From Hypoxylon rubiginosum (taxonomy: Eukaryota; Ascomycota; Sordariomycetes; Xylariales; Hypoxylaceae), in assembly GCA_902806565.1 (NCBI GenBank), contig CADCXA010000055.1, positions 1,798,001 to 1,862,000 on the forward strand: a stretch of DNA of 64,000 nucleotides. The letters are read 5' to 3'. The stretch's first letter is position 1. Every line of letters begins with the position of its first letter. The notes below the pieces were generated by a model that saw nothing but the letters and a program-made list of their open reading frames with translations, had not been told where the DNA came from and did not search any database. Position numbers and translations under genes: made by a program. This document shows positions 19,353 to 29,606 of this stretch, piece by piece.

Positions 19353-21190
19353 ATGCGCCGCTCATTATGGCTAGCTTCGATTAGCACGGTAGTAAATAGC
19401 AAAGTATTACAACTCGATTGGAGCACAGACAAGACCCCTATGTATACCACTATCAAAATACAAACAGTCGGTCCAGATGGGCCATGGCAAGCAGTTCGAT
19501 TTGCTGTTAACCGCGTAGGTGCTCCCAGTCCTCCTCAATAGCAAGACTCATCGAGATACAGTATCGGGAGCTGAATTAATATTGTATGCAGGGATCCCAA
19601 TACGTGTTGGGATGGCCCAGTTTCAGTGGCTGGTCGACCGTTGTGTCTAATACGCTTGAAACCCCTATCCCTGTGGATAACTTGACAAAGTCGGGTACAA
19701 ATGGCGTCTCTGATGACTTCGGAACAACAGGATCAATTCGAGACCAAATTTGCTATGGTAACCAATACACTATGAGAGTAGAGTTCCGCCAGAACCACGA
19801 CGACTACGTCTCATACCCGCCTAGTTGCAATACCTCTGTCACAATTCTAGACCCATGTTCAATATCCCTTCCTGACGGCCGTACCTATGATAGTTCGGCG
19901 GGGAATCTAGGGCTCGGAGGAGTTTCTGACACAGAAGATAAATTTGATCCTAACTCCGATAACGCAATATTGGTCCAGCTTAAAAAATCTAACGACATTG
20001 GATCTGTTTCATTTGGATTCCATTTCGGCAGTGCTCTATTCAATCAACCTGGATCGATCGTTCTTGGTGGCTACGAGCAAAACCGTGTAATTGGGCCTGT
20101 TGGTCTTTTGGACTTCCACCGTCACTTCCCTTGGATTTTCTTGGAGGACGTTACGCTCGGCGTTGAGGTTGGAGCTTCGCCATTCAAGAATGCCAGTGTA
20201 GGGAGCGTATACCAAGGGATACAGGGCAACGAACAGGCCGTAAGTTTTGCTTCGTCTCTAGGGGCGCGGTTGAACGAAGCGGTCATCAAGATAAACCCAG
20301 CAGTGCCTTACATATACCTGCCTTACGGCACATGCGAGACGGCTGCTAGCAACCTCCCAGTCACCTGGAATAGAAGCTTGGGACTGTTTATCTGGAACAC
20401 CGAGGACCCCCTATTTTCTCGAATAGTAGGATCGTCCGCTTTTCTTGGGTTCCACTTCGTAGACCGGAACAGGATGCGGTTCACTGTCAAAGTGCCCTTC
20501 CGAGTGATGAACCTCACCTTGACACCACCGATAGTTGAGCAGCCTACACAGTACTTCCCCTGTAAACCCTCCAACAGCACAGAAGATGAAGGCACTTGGC
20601 AGTTTGGACGTGCTTTCCTCCAAGCAGCATTTGCCGGCGCCAACTACGAACAGACGACAGGATTCCTTGCCCAGGCCCCCGGGCCAGACGGCGAGGGCAG
20701 TATAGTCAGAGACATATCCCCCGAAGCGTCAACAATTGAGTCGAGTAGTATCGACTGGTTCCAAAAGTCCTGGGACCCCTTCTGGACGGTGCTCGAAGAG
20801 CCAGGACCAGAAACGCCATCTGCGTACTCCGCCGGAGCGATAGGGGGCATCGCAGCAGGATCCTTCGTGGCTCTCTTAGTCATCATTTTTGGAGTGTTCA
20901 TGTGGAGGCGAAATAGACGACGCAGTGCTCTACCGGGTTCCGGCTCGAGTAAAGCTACACTGGAAAATCCCAGATATGAAGGACCAGCAGAGTTAGGCAG
21001 TCCGCTGCCTCACCAAATGCCCGACGTCTACAAGCAAACGGCAGAATTGGGCGATCCGCTGCCTCATCAGATGCCTGACTTTCACGGACGAGCAGAATTA
21101 GATACGACGATACGTTACGAAATGCCGGTCTATGATACCGGTTCGGCAATGATGCCCGTGCCCTTAGCTACTAGAGCAGCTAGGTATTAG
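19353..21190 (+). CDS. Aspartyl-protease-like type I membrane protein, probably inactive
   Basis: The large exon (19592-21190) encodes a fungal eukaryotic-aspartyl-protease-like lumenal domain: GFHFGSALFNQPGSIVLGGY is a family segment. It is followed by a single transmembrane helix (GAIGGIAAGSFVALLVIIFG) and a cytoplasmic tail with three imperfect repeats of the type AELGSPLPHQMPD. A short upstream exon (19353-19514) adds YTTIKIQTVGPDGPWQAV, typical of the family N-terminus, and joins in frame through a GTAGGT donor to about 586 residues. Neither lobe shows a D(T/S)G motif: the expected second site reads INPAVPYIYLP. The region between the exons, where the first catalytic Asp should lie, has stops in frame. 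It may be a pseudo-enzyme with a mis-drawn first intron, or a gene beginning to decay. The N-terminal signal peptide is weak. Confidence 0.6.
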
Positions 21191-22744
21191 CAACACGGAG
21201 AGTTGAAAATACAAGGTTAAGATTTGGGAGTGATAATTATATTGGAAACTGGCGCCACTATTAATGTCCAGGGATTGGGTTCTCGGGAGGTATGTATGTA
21301 ACTTCTGGTTAATGAGAGCTATCTGACTTAGAAATTTCATATTGCTAGTCTTCTAGGTGGCTAACCCTGTTGCTGCTTAAATCTCTGCCTTTCTAAATAT
21401 CGCCCCTTTCCGACGTGAGTTCCTGGATGCACAATTATGCCAGGAAGTCTACAGCAGAAAGAAAGGCAAGTATAATCCATGTTGCTCCTAACGGTCTTTG
21501 ATGCGCCTCGGTCGCATTATGGACGGATGCTGGCGATTAGGGCAGGTCAATTAACGTGTCTTAGGTAGGAATAAAGCCAACTGCCTGGCTTGCGTCCCTA
21601 AGGCGTGAGCTTCTCCTGTAATGACCCCCAGCGAGGCGATTCTCGCCCAGAAGACGAAGCTGGGAGTAGCTGAGCTAACGGAAAGCCCAACGAGAGCGCC
21701 GAACACCCTGAATACTGCTAGAATGACTATCGCGAGGCCATAGTAAGAGGGGCCTAATCTAGCAGTAAGAAGTTAAAGCGCGCCATAGAGAATCTTAACA
21801 TGGCTTTACTTAAGGCCACAACGATTTTATGAGTGCGATGGGCAAAATTCTAAAAAATTGATGACATAATATTCTATATGCCCTATAACTGCCCCATAAC
21901 TGCCCATAATACAGGGACCTAGGTGCTGGAGGTCACAACCATGGCTCAACAACGACTTCGTGTATAACCAAATACGTACTAGAATTAATAGACAACAATT
22001 ATAATTAAATTAAAATTGAAATTCAATTGAATTGCAATTAAATTACAATTGAGTTATACTTAGGAATGAGCTAGATATATGGTAAAAGGTTAGGTATTTT
22101 CCAGGGGCCATATCCCTTGCCCTATAAATACAGGAAGCTTAGTGCCAAGACCCGCTATAATTACAGTGAGTTACAGCGCATACCTCCTATAGCTCAAGAT
22201 TATGTCATCAGTAACTGTCATGAGAAAATCAGGTTACGTAAGCAGAGCTTTCCCAGCTCCCGCTTACCTAATCAGCTGATCGACTATATGTAGGATCTCT
22301 ATCCTAGTCCCAAGATAGGACTTTAGAACTTAGACATTCAATGGAATAGGCTTGTAACTGACTTCTGGGATCTTTTAAATGGTGACAGTAGCTTTAGGGC
22401 GGGCTGGCGTGCGAAAGACGGAGGGCATTCTCGTGACGGAGGCGAGTACCGGTACGATAGGGGGCCTGAGGACCTCCAACTTACCTTGTAAGCTCCGGGT
22501 TACTGGCTTGAATCAAAGCCTCATCTTCCAATCAAAATCGCCAATCATCGTATATTTGTGGCATTGCTGCATATTGGCATACCATAGAAATCGAAACTCG
22601 GGCATCTTGGGCAGTGTTACGACCCAATCCTTAAGATGCGACCTATATTAAGTAGGTAGCTTACCTACCTTAAGTTAAAAAACACCCTCGTTCGCCTTCC
22701 TGGTAAACTTAGAATGATAACATCTACTAGCCCAGTGAGAAATC
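21191..22744. other. Gene-poor region
   Basis: 1.55 kb without a supportable gene. It contains an AATT-rich patch (about 21985-22060) with short inverted repeats and an imperfect palindrome TTAAGTAGGTAGCTTACCTACCTTAA (22648-22673, described not as a gene). Text around 21780-22340 looks like decayed repeat DNA, but I cannot name it. Confidence 0.5.
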
Positions 22745-25033
22745 ATGGCTCTAGAGAGCATCGACGATACATTTACTAGAAAGGAAGACGATATCTATGA
22801 CAGTGCAGTCCTTAACAATCCTTGTAGCTTTTGCAAGGTTCTCGAAATCGACGAGCTCAAGCATGGCGGCGAGATTCGAACGTCGAGAAATGGAAAACCA
22901 TACGTTTCTTTCGGAATAGTGCAAGACACACGGGCTAACCGAAAGTCATTCTACATCATTAAAGAGGCGAATGAACTGACGAGTTTCCCGAAAACAGCGA
23001 TCCAACTTGGGTACAGCAGAGGAGATTTCTTGCCAGATCTACCCAAACTTGCCAAAACAGCTCTTCAGGGCTGTGAATTCTGCGACATGCTGCGGAAAGA
23101 TTTAATTTGCGTGTGGGAGGGGATCGCTTTGAGACTGAAATATGACCCTTCTGACCACATGGAGGCCGATTATGCAAGACTTCACATCACCGAGGTCACC
23201 TACCAGTATCATGGCGACGATATAGAGAAGGTTCCCTGGCTTGATACACTTCTAGTCGATTTCACAGTTACTTTGGGAGGCAAAGAAGAACAACACTATA
23301 TTCATTACAATCTTTCTACTGAAGATTCCGATGCGTGTGCATCATGGCTGAACATCTGGCGCCGACCTACCCCATGTGATGGGTTCTCTGCGCTTCGTTC
23401 GGAACGACTTAAAGAGTTGATTCATAAGTCTCTCAGCGAAGTTCCATATTCAACAGAAGATGCTTACCTGCCTACCCGCCTGGTTGATGTTGGTTCGAAT
23501 CCAATTGAGAGTCCGCGATTGATTATCTCAAGAGATTATCAGCCTCTTACAGAAGCCACGGACCCAGCGTTGAAGAGGTACGCAGCCTTGAGTTATTGCT
23601 GGGGCTCAAAAGAAGAGGCGGATCAGCAGCTAAAAACAACAAAAGACACACTCGACGATCACCTTCAGCAAATTGACTTTGAAAGGTTGCCCAGGACCAT
23701 CGCGGATGCCGTCAAAGTATGCCGGGAAATTGGGATTCGTTATATCTGGGTAGATGCTCTCTGTATCATCCAGGGCGACAAAGACGACTGGAATCGAGAA
23801 TCCTACGCGATGTCCAAGGTATATTCGAAGAGTTTTCTGACCCTATGTATTGCCCGCGGTAGCTCTTGCTTGAACGGCTTCTTGGGGAGATCAAACACCC
23901 GCCGAACACTGCGAATCAACTTCCGATCCACCCTAGATACGTCAGTTTCCGGAATGTTATACCTCCGCAAACGAGCAGGATATTCGATGTATCAGCGTCT
24001 CGGTTACACAGATCATCCTGGGCGTGACGATATTTCACGCTCGGCTTGGAGAACACGAGGGTGGACCTACCAGGAAAGCTTACTCTCGCCACGCAAGGTC
24101 TACTTCGGTGACCATATGTTTCATTTCAGCTGCGGAAAGCTGGGGGAGTCAGAAGACGGAACTCGATTTGATGCCGATGACCGATATAAGACATTCTCTC
24201 AGCCATGGACGGAGAGCAAGCCGGACACGAAAGCTATCATGAGTGATTGGCGTACGGCCGTGGCAGCATACTCGAATAGACGGCTTTCATATGAAACAGA
24301 CAGGTTACCGGCTATATCCGCACTTGCGAGGATTATCTCGGATTTACTTCCGGGCCAGAGGTACCTTGCAGGATTATGGGAATCGGACCTGCAAAACGAA
24401 CTTCTTTGGACACATGGCTTCTGGGACGGACCTGAAGCCTATTTCAAACCGTTTGAAGAGCGTACAGCACCTTCGTGGACTTGGGCATGTGATAAACATG
24501 CAGTGAGTTGGCTTTGGACTGGTAGTCCATTTACAGCTGAGTTTCAGTTGCGCGAAGCGGAGATTGCTGCTCATGAGATAAATCCGTACGGACACGTGGA
24601 TGGTGGACACCTGCTACTCTACACGAAAGTCTTTCAACTCTCATCTCTGGGAGACGGAAAAGCGACTTTTAGAAGCGCCAGTATGTGGATGAGCGTCGTT
24701 TTCTACTACATTTTACAGTCGGACGAGAAAGAATATATTGCCCATATTTGCCTCGACTGGGACAGGCATGGCCGGCATAATACGTCGGGGTACCCTCATG
24801 GGCCGGTTGGCCGTCTTTCCATGGTGCTGATATCGAGTTCGAGCCTTAACGGAGCACACATGAGCAGTCGTCCGTACTTGACCGATCCGAGTATAACACT
24901 TGGCCTTCTAGTTCTGAAGACAGACGGCGGGGACGGGTTTAAGAAAGTTGGGCTCTTCTATTCTGAAAATAGGGATCAGGGTGGAAGGAAGTTTCGGGAT
25001 AGTGTCGAGCCACGTGAAATTAGGCTTGTATAA
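22745..25033 (+). CDS. HET-domain (heterokaryon incompatibility) protein
   Basis: HET domains trigger growth arrest or cell death when incompatible fungal cells fuse; they share a fold with TIR domains. One 762-residue intronless frame. The domain spans about residues 278-435 with its three usual blocks: RYAALSYCWGS, then RTIADAVKVCREIGIRYIWVDALCIIQGDKDDW, whose run I give in two parts (RTIADAVKVCREIG and IRYIWVDALCI), and later TRGWTYQESLLSPRKVYF. The N-terminal 270 residues contain paired cysteines (CSFC near residue 27 and CEFC near residue 115) spaced like a zinc-binding segment. No NACHT, WD40 or ankyrin repeats follow; the C-terminal 300 residues are the usual HET-associated region ending in a diverged tail. 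The NTase-kinase gene lies 578 bp downstream on the same strand. Confidence 0.93.
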   Translation: MALESIDDTFTRKEDDIYDSAVLNNPCSFCKVLEIDELKHGGEIRTSRNGKPYVSFGIVQDTRANRKSFYIIKEANELTSFPKTAIQLGYSRGDFLPDLPKLAKTALQGCEFCDMLRKDLICVWEGIALRLKYDPSDHMEADYARLHITEVTYQYHGDDIEKVPWLDTLLVDFTVTLGGKEEQHYIHYNLSTEDSDACASWLNIWRRPTPCDGFSALRSERLKELIHKSLSEVPYSTEDAYLPTRLVDVGSNPIESPRLIISRDYQPLTEATDPALKRYAALSYCWGSKEEADQQLKTTKDTLDDHLQQIDFERLPRTIADAVKVCREIGIRYIWVDALCIIQGDKDDWNRESYAMSKVYSKSFLTLCIARGSSCLNGFLGRSNTRRTLRINFRSTLDTSVSGMLYLRKRAGYSMYQRLGYTDHPGRDDISRSAWRTRGWTYQESLLSPRKVYFGDHMFHFSCGKLGESEDGTRFDADDRYKTFSQPWTESKPDTKAIMSDWRTAVAAYSNRRLSYETDRLPAISALARIISDLLPGQRYLAGLWESDLQNELLWTHGFWDGPEAYFKPFEERTAPSWTWACDKHAVSWLWTGSPFTAEFQLREAEIAAHEINPYGHVDGGHLLLYTKVFQLSSLGDGKATFRSASMWMSVVFYYILQSDEKEYIAHICLDWDRHGRHNTSGYPHGPVGRLSMVLISSSSLNGAHMSSRPYLTDPSITLGLLVLKTDGGDGFKKVGLFYSENRDQGGRKFRDSVEPREIRLV

Positions 25034-25611
25034 CTGCACTTGAATCTACGAGGGTTGATTTTACGCCTCGATGACATTGTGCCGTATGGCTTTGCTTTCC
25101 TAATTTAGGGACAAGCTCCTATACGAAAGAAAAAAAGGGGGGAGTCTAGAGGAAATGACAGCAAACCATGGAATTCAGCTTTACGCGGTGGTATCAAAAA
25201 TAAAAATTTTGAAGATTCAAGGTTCAACAGTCACTTCGCGATGTGGTAGCTATGGCAGGCAAACACGAGCAACCTATAGTAATTTCTTCGCTTGGCGATA
25301 CTTTCTTAAAGTGCAGTGAGAATCCCCCCTCCCCGGCGTAACTCTTGTAATAAACTGCCTAGCTTATGAGTATAGAACTTCCTATAACAATACATACAGG
25401 TAGGCAACATCATTTACGCATCTGGTTGTTAGAGTTATAGGCAAATCAGATATATTATTATGAAACGCCCCTTGGTTTTTGTAACATATTTGGGGTTTCC
25501 ATGGTTCCTAGGTTCTTATAAGCATCTCGAGGTTCCTACCTTTTCATGCTGAGCACCTAGGTAATTATCGAGGAACTTCTTGTAGTCAGGTCGAGCAGAT
25601 TAAGGATAAGG
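25034..25611. promoter_or_regulatory. Spacer between HET gene and NTase-kinase gene
   Basis: 578 bp, AT-rich, with a CACCTAGGTAAT palindrome at 25554-25565 close to the next start codon. No gene. Confidence 0.5.
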
Positions 25612-27747
25612 ATGGACTCCTTTCAACCGACGATTGAGAGACTTAGGGAGACCTTCGTACGAGACGAAGTGTTGTCCCGACGACCTGAAATCATGGCTAT
25701 CTTCCTTGGTGGGAGCCAACTTTACAAGGAGGAAGATGATCAAGGTAACAATCCACTACCACGAGATACCCCTAGGGATTGGGATGGCGCCATCCTCGTC
25801 AATACTAAGCATGACATATTTACTCTAGTAAACGACCACCGCCAAGACCTCATGGACCTAATAGGGATTGAGACAGAAGAATGTCCAAGAAGTTTGTTCC
25901 AGGTACCCTCTCCATCTTCTCAGTTCTGGCCCGAATTCGATGCTGTGCGGTTCGCCGGCTTCGGAAAGTCTTCAGAGAAGAGGGGGGTGAAGATCTTGAG
26001 CTGGGAGTACTTCTCGCAAGGTACAACGTCGCTGAACATCCTGTCGTATAAGGATAAGCGCGTTTACAAAATAGTTCGACCTGGTCCTTCCGGGCTTGTT
26101 CCGTTCTGTATAATTCAGCAAGCCAACACCCTTCCGAATGGGTTAATGATTCTACACGACCAGTGGGTATTTAAAGCCCCCCAAACAGCTGATGGAGATC
26201 CAGTGCAGGCAGCCTTCGGGGTTACTGCTGACTTACTTGTATCCGGGGCTTGTTTACTTGGACGAGAGCCGTTCGGACTAGAGGTCAAGAGGAAGCTTTT
26301 GGCGCATTACTCTTTGGTTACAGGACAGCAAGCATCTTTTACGACTTTTTCAAGATGTTGCCGCTTTTCATCTTCGTATACTGATTGGTTAAACCAAGAG
26401 CTCAAAGCTTCCCAACCTTTTTCCCTTGTAGAAGCACCCTTCTACTCGAAATTAGATGAATCATCCTCCAGCAACAGCCGGCCCGTTCTTTCGTTTTCTC
26501 ATGCAGATCGAGCCCATGGGAGCGACCGTCAAGGCTTCTTTACATCTACTAATTGTATCCCTACTCAAGCCTATCGGCAATTTGAGGAAGGGCTTGCCTC
26601 TCGACACGGAGAAGAGCAAACCCCTTTCGCGGTCAACTCACAGGCATACACAGCCACAGTCGGGGAGAATTCTGAAACCCCTACCGAAATATTCTGTAAG
26701 GAGTCTTTGCACCCCGAGTACACCGAGGACGAGATAAAAGGGGCTAAGTTAGCTTCTCTCTTTTATCCTCGAGTTCAACTCCCGCTCCTCTCATCTACCG
26801 GCGCGCTTCTCTACCCCCTCTTTCAAGGCACTACGGAATCCGCAGTGCGGCTATCATACATCAAAGGGGGACGAAGCGACTGGAGTGCTGCGGAATTGCT
26901 GTTATACATGGAGTTGGTAAAAGCTGAAGACATCCTTCGTGGCTATAGGAAGTCTCTCGCGCACCCCGAGAAACCAGTGACGGGTCCTGATTATAAGATA
27001 CAACGGTTTTACCACACGCGCTTAATCAACGACGTACGACTGCGAGACTTCTACGGTCCTACTATCCAATTAATGGGTAATGCCATCCCTCGGGACACGC
27101 TTTTAGGAATGCAATGGGTGATCAACGGTGTTCGCTATCCATCTCTACGCGAATTGTTTGACGCAGCCTACGAGATACTTAAACCCAGCGGTCGTCAGAT
27201 CTCCTCATGCCCGGTATTATTTGGTCATGGCGACGCGCACGGAGGAAATCTCATGGTATCGTCCGAGCTCTCACCAAACAGCAGCCCGGAGGTCCTTCTA
27301 ATTGACTACGAGGTCTGCGACTATCACCCAGTCATGTTGGATCTTGCCAAACCCATGTACATGGACATCTTCTTCGAGTCGCTTTACCTAGACCTTATTT
27401 CACCTAACGACGAACAAGATGTGAAGGGCCAAATTTCTGGAAATACCATTATCGTCGAGTTCGTCCCAAAGGTTGACTGGTTGACACAGGCAATCTTCGA
27501 CATCAAAATGCGCTACATTATCCAGCCCCTTTGCGAAGAGATTCGGAACTTGAATCAGTCGCTGGAGTACCACGTTCCTTTGTTGTCGAGTGCCCTGTTT
27601 CTGTGTGGCGCTTTCGCGCGGAGCTCTGCCAAAGATGAGAAGGCCTTTCTTCTCAACTTTTCCATCGGAATCCTCTTAGCTGGCGCTAAAACTTGGGATG
27701 ATTTGTACTCGGGATTTGAAAAGTTGGGGTTTAAGACTCCCAACTAA
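25612..27747 (+). CDS. Fusion of nucleotidyltransferase-like domain and aminoglycoside-phosphotransferase-like kinase
   Basis: One 711-residue intronless frame. Near the N-terminus IFLGGSQLY (Gly33-Gly34-Ser35) followed by RDWDGAILV (Asp56-Trp-Asp58) matches the GG/GS...DxD active site of the polymerase-beta nucleotidyltransferase superfamily, and EFDAVRFAGF near residue 105 could bring the third acidic residue. The C-terminal part (about residues 390-711) ends in the APH/choline-kinase catalytic pattern: FGHGDAHGGNLMV (His539, Asp541, His543, Asn546) and the metal-binding Asp in VLLIDYEVCDYHP (Asp565). A middle segment (about 190-390) has no recognised domain and includes a Ser-rich stretch. 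No signal peptide or membrane segment. The substrate is unknown; the combination suggests an enzyme acting on a small molecule, RNA or protein. The domain calls rest on short motifs and need structure prediction. Confidence 0.72.
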   Translation: MDSFQPTIERLRETFVRDEVLSRRPEIMAIFLGGSQLYKEEDDQGNNPLPRDTPRDWDGAILVNTKHDIFTLVNDHRQDLMDLIGIETEECPRSLFQVPSPSSQFWPEFDAVRFAGFGKSSEKRGVKILSWEYFSQGTTSLNILSYKDKRVYKIVRPGPSGLVPFCIIQQANTLPNGLMILHDQWVFKAPQTADGDPVQAAFGVTADLLVSGACLLGREPFGLEVKRKLLAHYSLVTGQQASFTTFSRCCRFSSSYTDWLNQELKASQPFSLVEAPFYSKLDESSSSNSRPVLSFSHADRAHGSDRQGFFTSTNCIPTQAYRQFEEGLASRHGEEQTPFAVNSQAYTATVGENSETPTEIFCKESLHPEYTEDEIKGAKLASLFYPRVQLPLLSSTGALLYPLFQGTTESAVRLSYIKGGRSDWSAAELLLYMELVKAEDILRGYRKSLAHPEKPVTGPDYKIQRFYHTRLINDVRLRDFYGPTIQLMGNAIPRDTLLGMQWVINGVRYPSLRELFDAAYEILKPSGRQISSCPVLFGHGDAHGGNLMVSSELSPNSSPEVLLIDYEVCDYHPVMLDLAKPMYMDIFFESLYLDLISPNDEQDVKGQISGNTIIVEFVPKVDWLTQAIFDIKMRYIIQPLCEEIRNLNQSLEYHVPLLSSALFLCGAFARSSAKDEKAFLLNFSIGILLAGAKTWDDLYSGFEKLGFKTPN

Positions 27748-28118
27748 TACCCAGTCGACATCACATTAACAAAGAAAGCAGGTTGTCCGAGGACGTTGAA
27801 TGTGTAGCTAGTAGAATTAAGAGGCAATTTGATTGAAAGAATAACGAAAATGTATGTTTTCTTAGAACCATAGTGTTGTATTCTTTGATATCATCTTAGT
27901 AGAAGTAATACAAATTCTTTCACACTCAGTGAGTACGTAATCTGAGCTCCTTTCTTTTTAAAAGAAAAAAAAAAGACATTGCAGTTATAGAGGTGAATAT
28001 CAGGTAAACTTATACGCTTAATTCGATGCTAGTTACCTAGTCGTAGTTGTAAGCTCGTATCATATCCACCTGCAAGTATGCTATTATCCTCGGACGTGAT
28101 CATTATCACTATTTCCAA
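27748..28118. other. Convergent spacer
   Basis: 371 bp between the NTase-kinase and secreted-protein 3' ends, AT-rich, with an A-run near 27970. Nothing else seen. Confidence 0.55.
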
Positions 28119-28787
28119 TTACGCATATTGCCAAGCGTCCGGGCCCGACGATGTGTATGTCCTGACCCCAGTGAGGAGGCAGTCTTCCTTCTGGTTGCCA
28201 GCAAGGATAAATAGTTGATAGGTCTTTTCTCGAGGTTCACCCTCGCCAACCGGGCATATTAACCAGGAGCGGCCATCCATTCCCCAATATATGGGGGCGC
28301 CAAACGCCTCACTCCGGGAACGTGAAAACCCCGTAACGATAGAGCCATTAGGCATGAATGCCGAGTGGGCCGTAGTGTACGACAGTGAACCGTCTGGCGC
28401 AACATAGACTGCAATCACCCGCGGGTTAACTATGACAGTTTCATCAAGTATCGGAGTTCGATAACACTTACCTTGCTGGCCGCCGGGTACCGAGACATCT
28501 AAAGATACAGTGTTGTTGCCACCTGCAAAGACGGTTCGGGATCCCGGGTAGAGAGTGCAATCCAGGCCCTCAATGCCGTCTGGGCAGTACGCGGAGGTGT
28601 CTTTGTTAACCCAAAATTTTCCGCCGCTAGCATTGATAGCGTTTCCAGTGAAAAATACGTCGTCGTCTATAGGTTGCCTCCAAACTCCAGCAGTCCATGG
28701 TCCGTCCGGAACAGACCCAGCTCTTGGTACAATCGCCGCCGCGAGGGCGACGGGTGCACAGGCGAAAAAGGTTACGAAGGTCCGCAT
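28119..28787 (-). CDS. Small secreted protein, IgE-binding-like family
   Basis: 222 residues when started at the ATG at 28787, chosen because MRTFVTFFACAPVALAAA is a good signal peptide; an upstream in-frame ATG (28832) would bury it. The mature protein follows the pattern of the fungal IgE-binding-like secreted family: INASGGKFWVNKDTSAYCPD, CTLYPGSRTVFAGGNNTVSL, VPGGQQGKCYRTP, AVYVAPDGSLSYTTAHSAFM and a terminal AWQYA. Several cysteines could pair. Members occur in the cell wall or culture fluid of many ascomycetes; the biochemical role is not established. Intronless. Convergent with the NTase-kinase gene. Confidence 0.82.
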   Translation of the reverse strand: MRTFVTFFACAPVALAAAIVPRAGSVPDGPWTAGVWRQPIDDDVFFTGNAINASGGKFWVNKDTSAYCPDGIEGLDCTLYPGSRTVFAGGNNTVSLDVSVPGGQQGKCYRTPILDETVIVNPRVIAVYVAPDGSLSYTTAHSAFMPNGSIVTGFSRSRSEAFGAPIYWGMDGRSWLICPVGEGEPREKTYQLFILAGNQKEDCLLTGVRTYTSSGPDAWQYA

Positions 28788-29606
28788 GATTGGAGGATTT
28801 GGTACCGGGTAGAGTTTAGTTGATGATCGCAATAGGTGAAATGTAACACGAAAGTGGCAAGCCCGTTAACTAACTGAAATGTCTCGACTTGTAAGGGTGA
28901 TAAACTCGGGCAACATATTTCAAAGTAGTCGACTCTCGTAAGAATTTATAGCTCGTCTTGAAAGGCCACTAATAACTTGAGACTATCACACGTTACTTTC
29001 AAAGAAGTCAATTGCTTCTGTCGTGGGCTGCTATAGTTCTGAGGTGGTAACGCCTGAGTACGACGTTGGCGGTTAATGGCTAGATCTAGAAGCAAGATTT
29101 GTCGGCTAAATTACCCATGCACCCAAACAACGCCATTTGTTATATTAATACGAGAGGATATTAATAACACGCTAGTATTGAAACGTCGTGCATCAACGTT
29201 ACCAGGCCCTATATGGAATCTCGAGCTCCTCAATTCTCCAGCAAGACCGCAACAAGCCCCTAATGCAAGAAGCAACGTCCAGCTAATCATGGGAACTAGG
29301 TACATTTTCAATACGAGAAAACTCGGACCAAACAGCCGTGTCTCAGTTTAGGTACCTCGCTGTCCACGATGGCGGCGAGAATAGCAGCATCGACGACGAC
29401 GGTTCCAGGGGAGTCCGGATGCTCCACAAATCCGGCCCCGGACCAGTACTCGGCGATGGCTTGCCAAGCCGTGCAGGCCCATAATTAGAACGGCCCGGAG
29501 GCTCCACACGCTGTTGGACAACGACATTGGGTATTTGATGAAGCTCAGGGTTGAGAATTGGCTGACGCAACTACCTAGGTACGCACCTTGTCTGCTTGTT
29601 TAGGTT
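28788..29606. other. Intergenic with weak reading frames
   Basis: Holds the promoter of the secreted-protein gene. A 91-codon + strand frame at 29076-29351 and a minus-strand 75-codon frame at 29343-29570 lack any recognisable feature. A TACCTAGGTA palindrome lies at 29572-29581. Confidence 0.5.

Noticed and set aside
22010..22060. AATT-rich short repeats as a CRISPR-like or origin array
   Set aside because: Units vary in length and sequence without a fixed spacer; CRISPR is not expected in a nuclear fungal genome.
22379..22651. A 90-codon + strand frame upstream of the HET gene
   Set aside because: No recognisable domain, no splice context and a composition like the surrounding decayed DNA.
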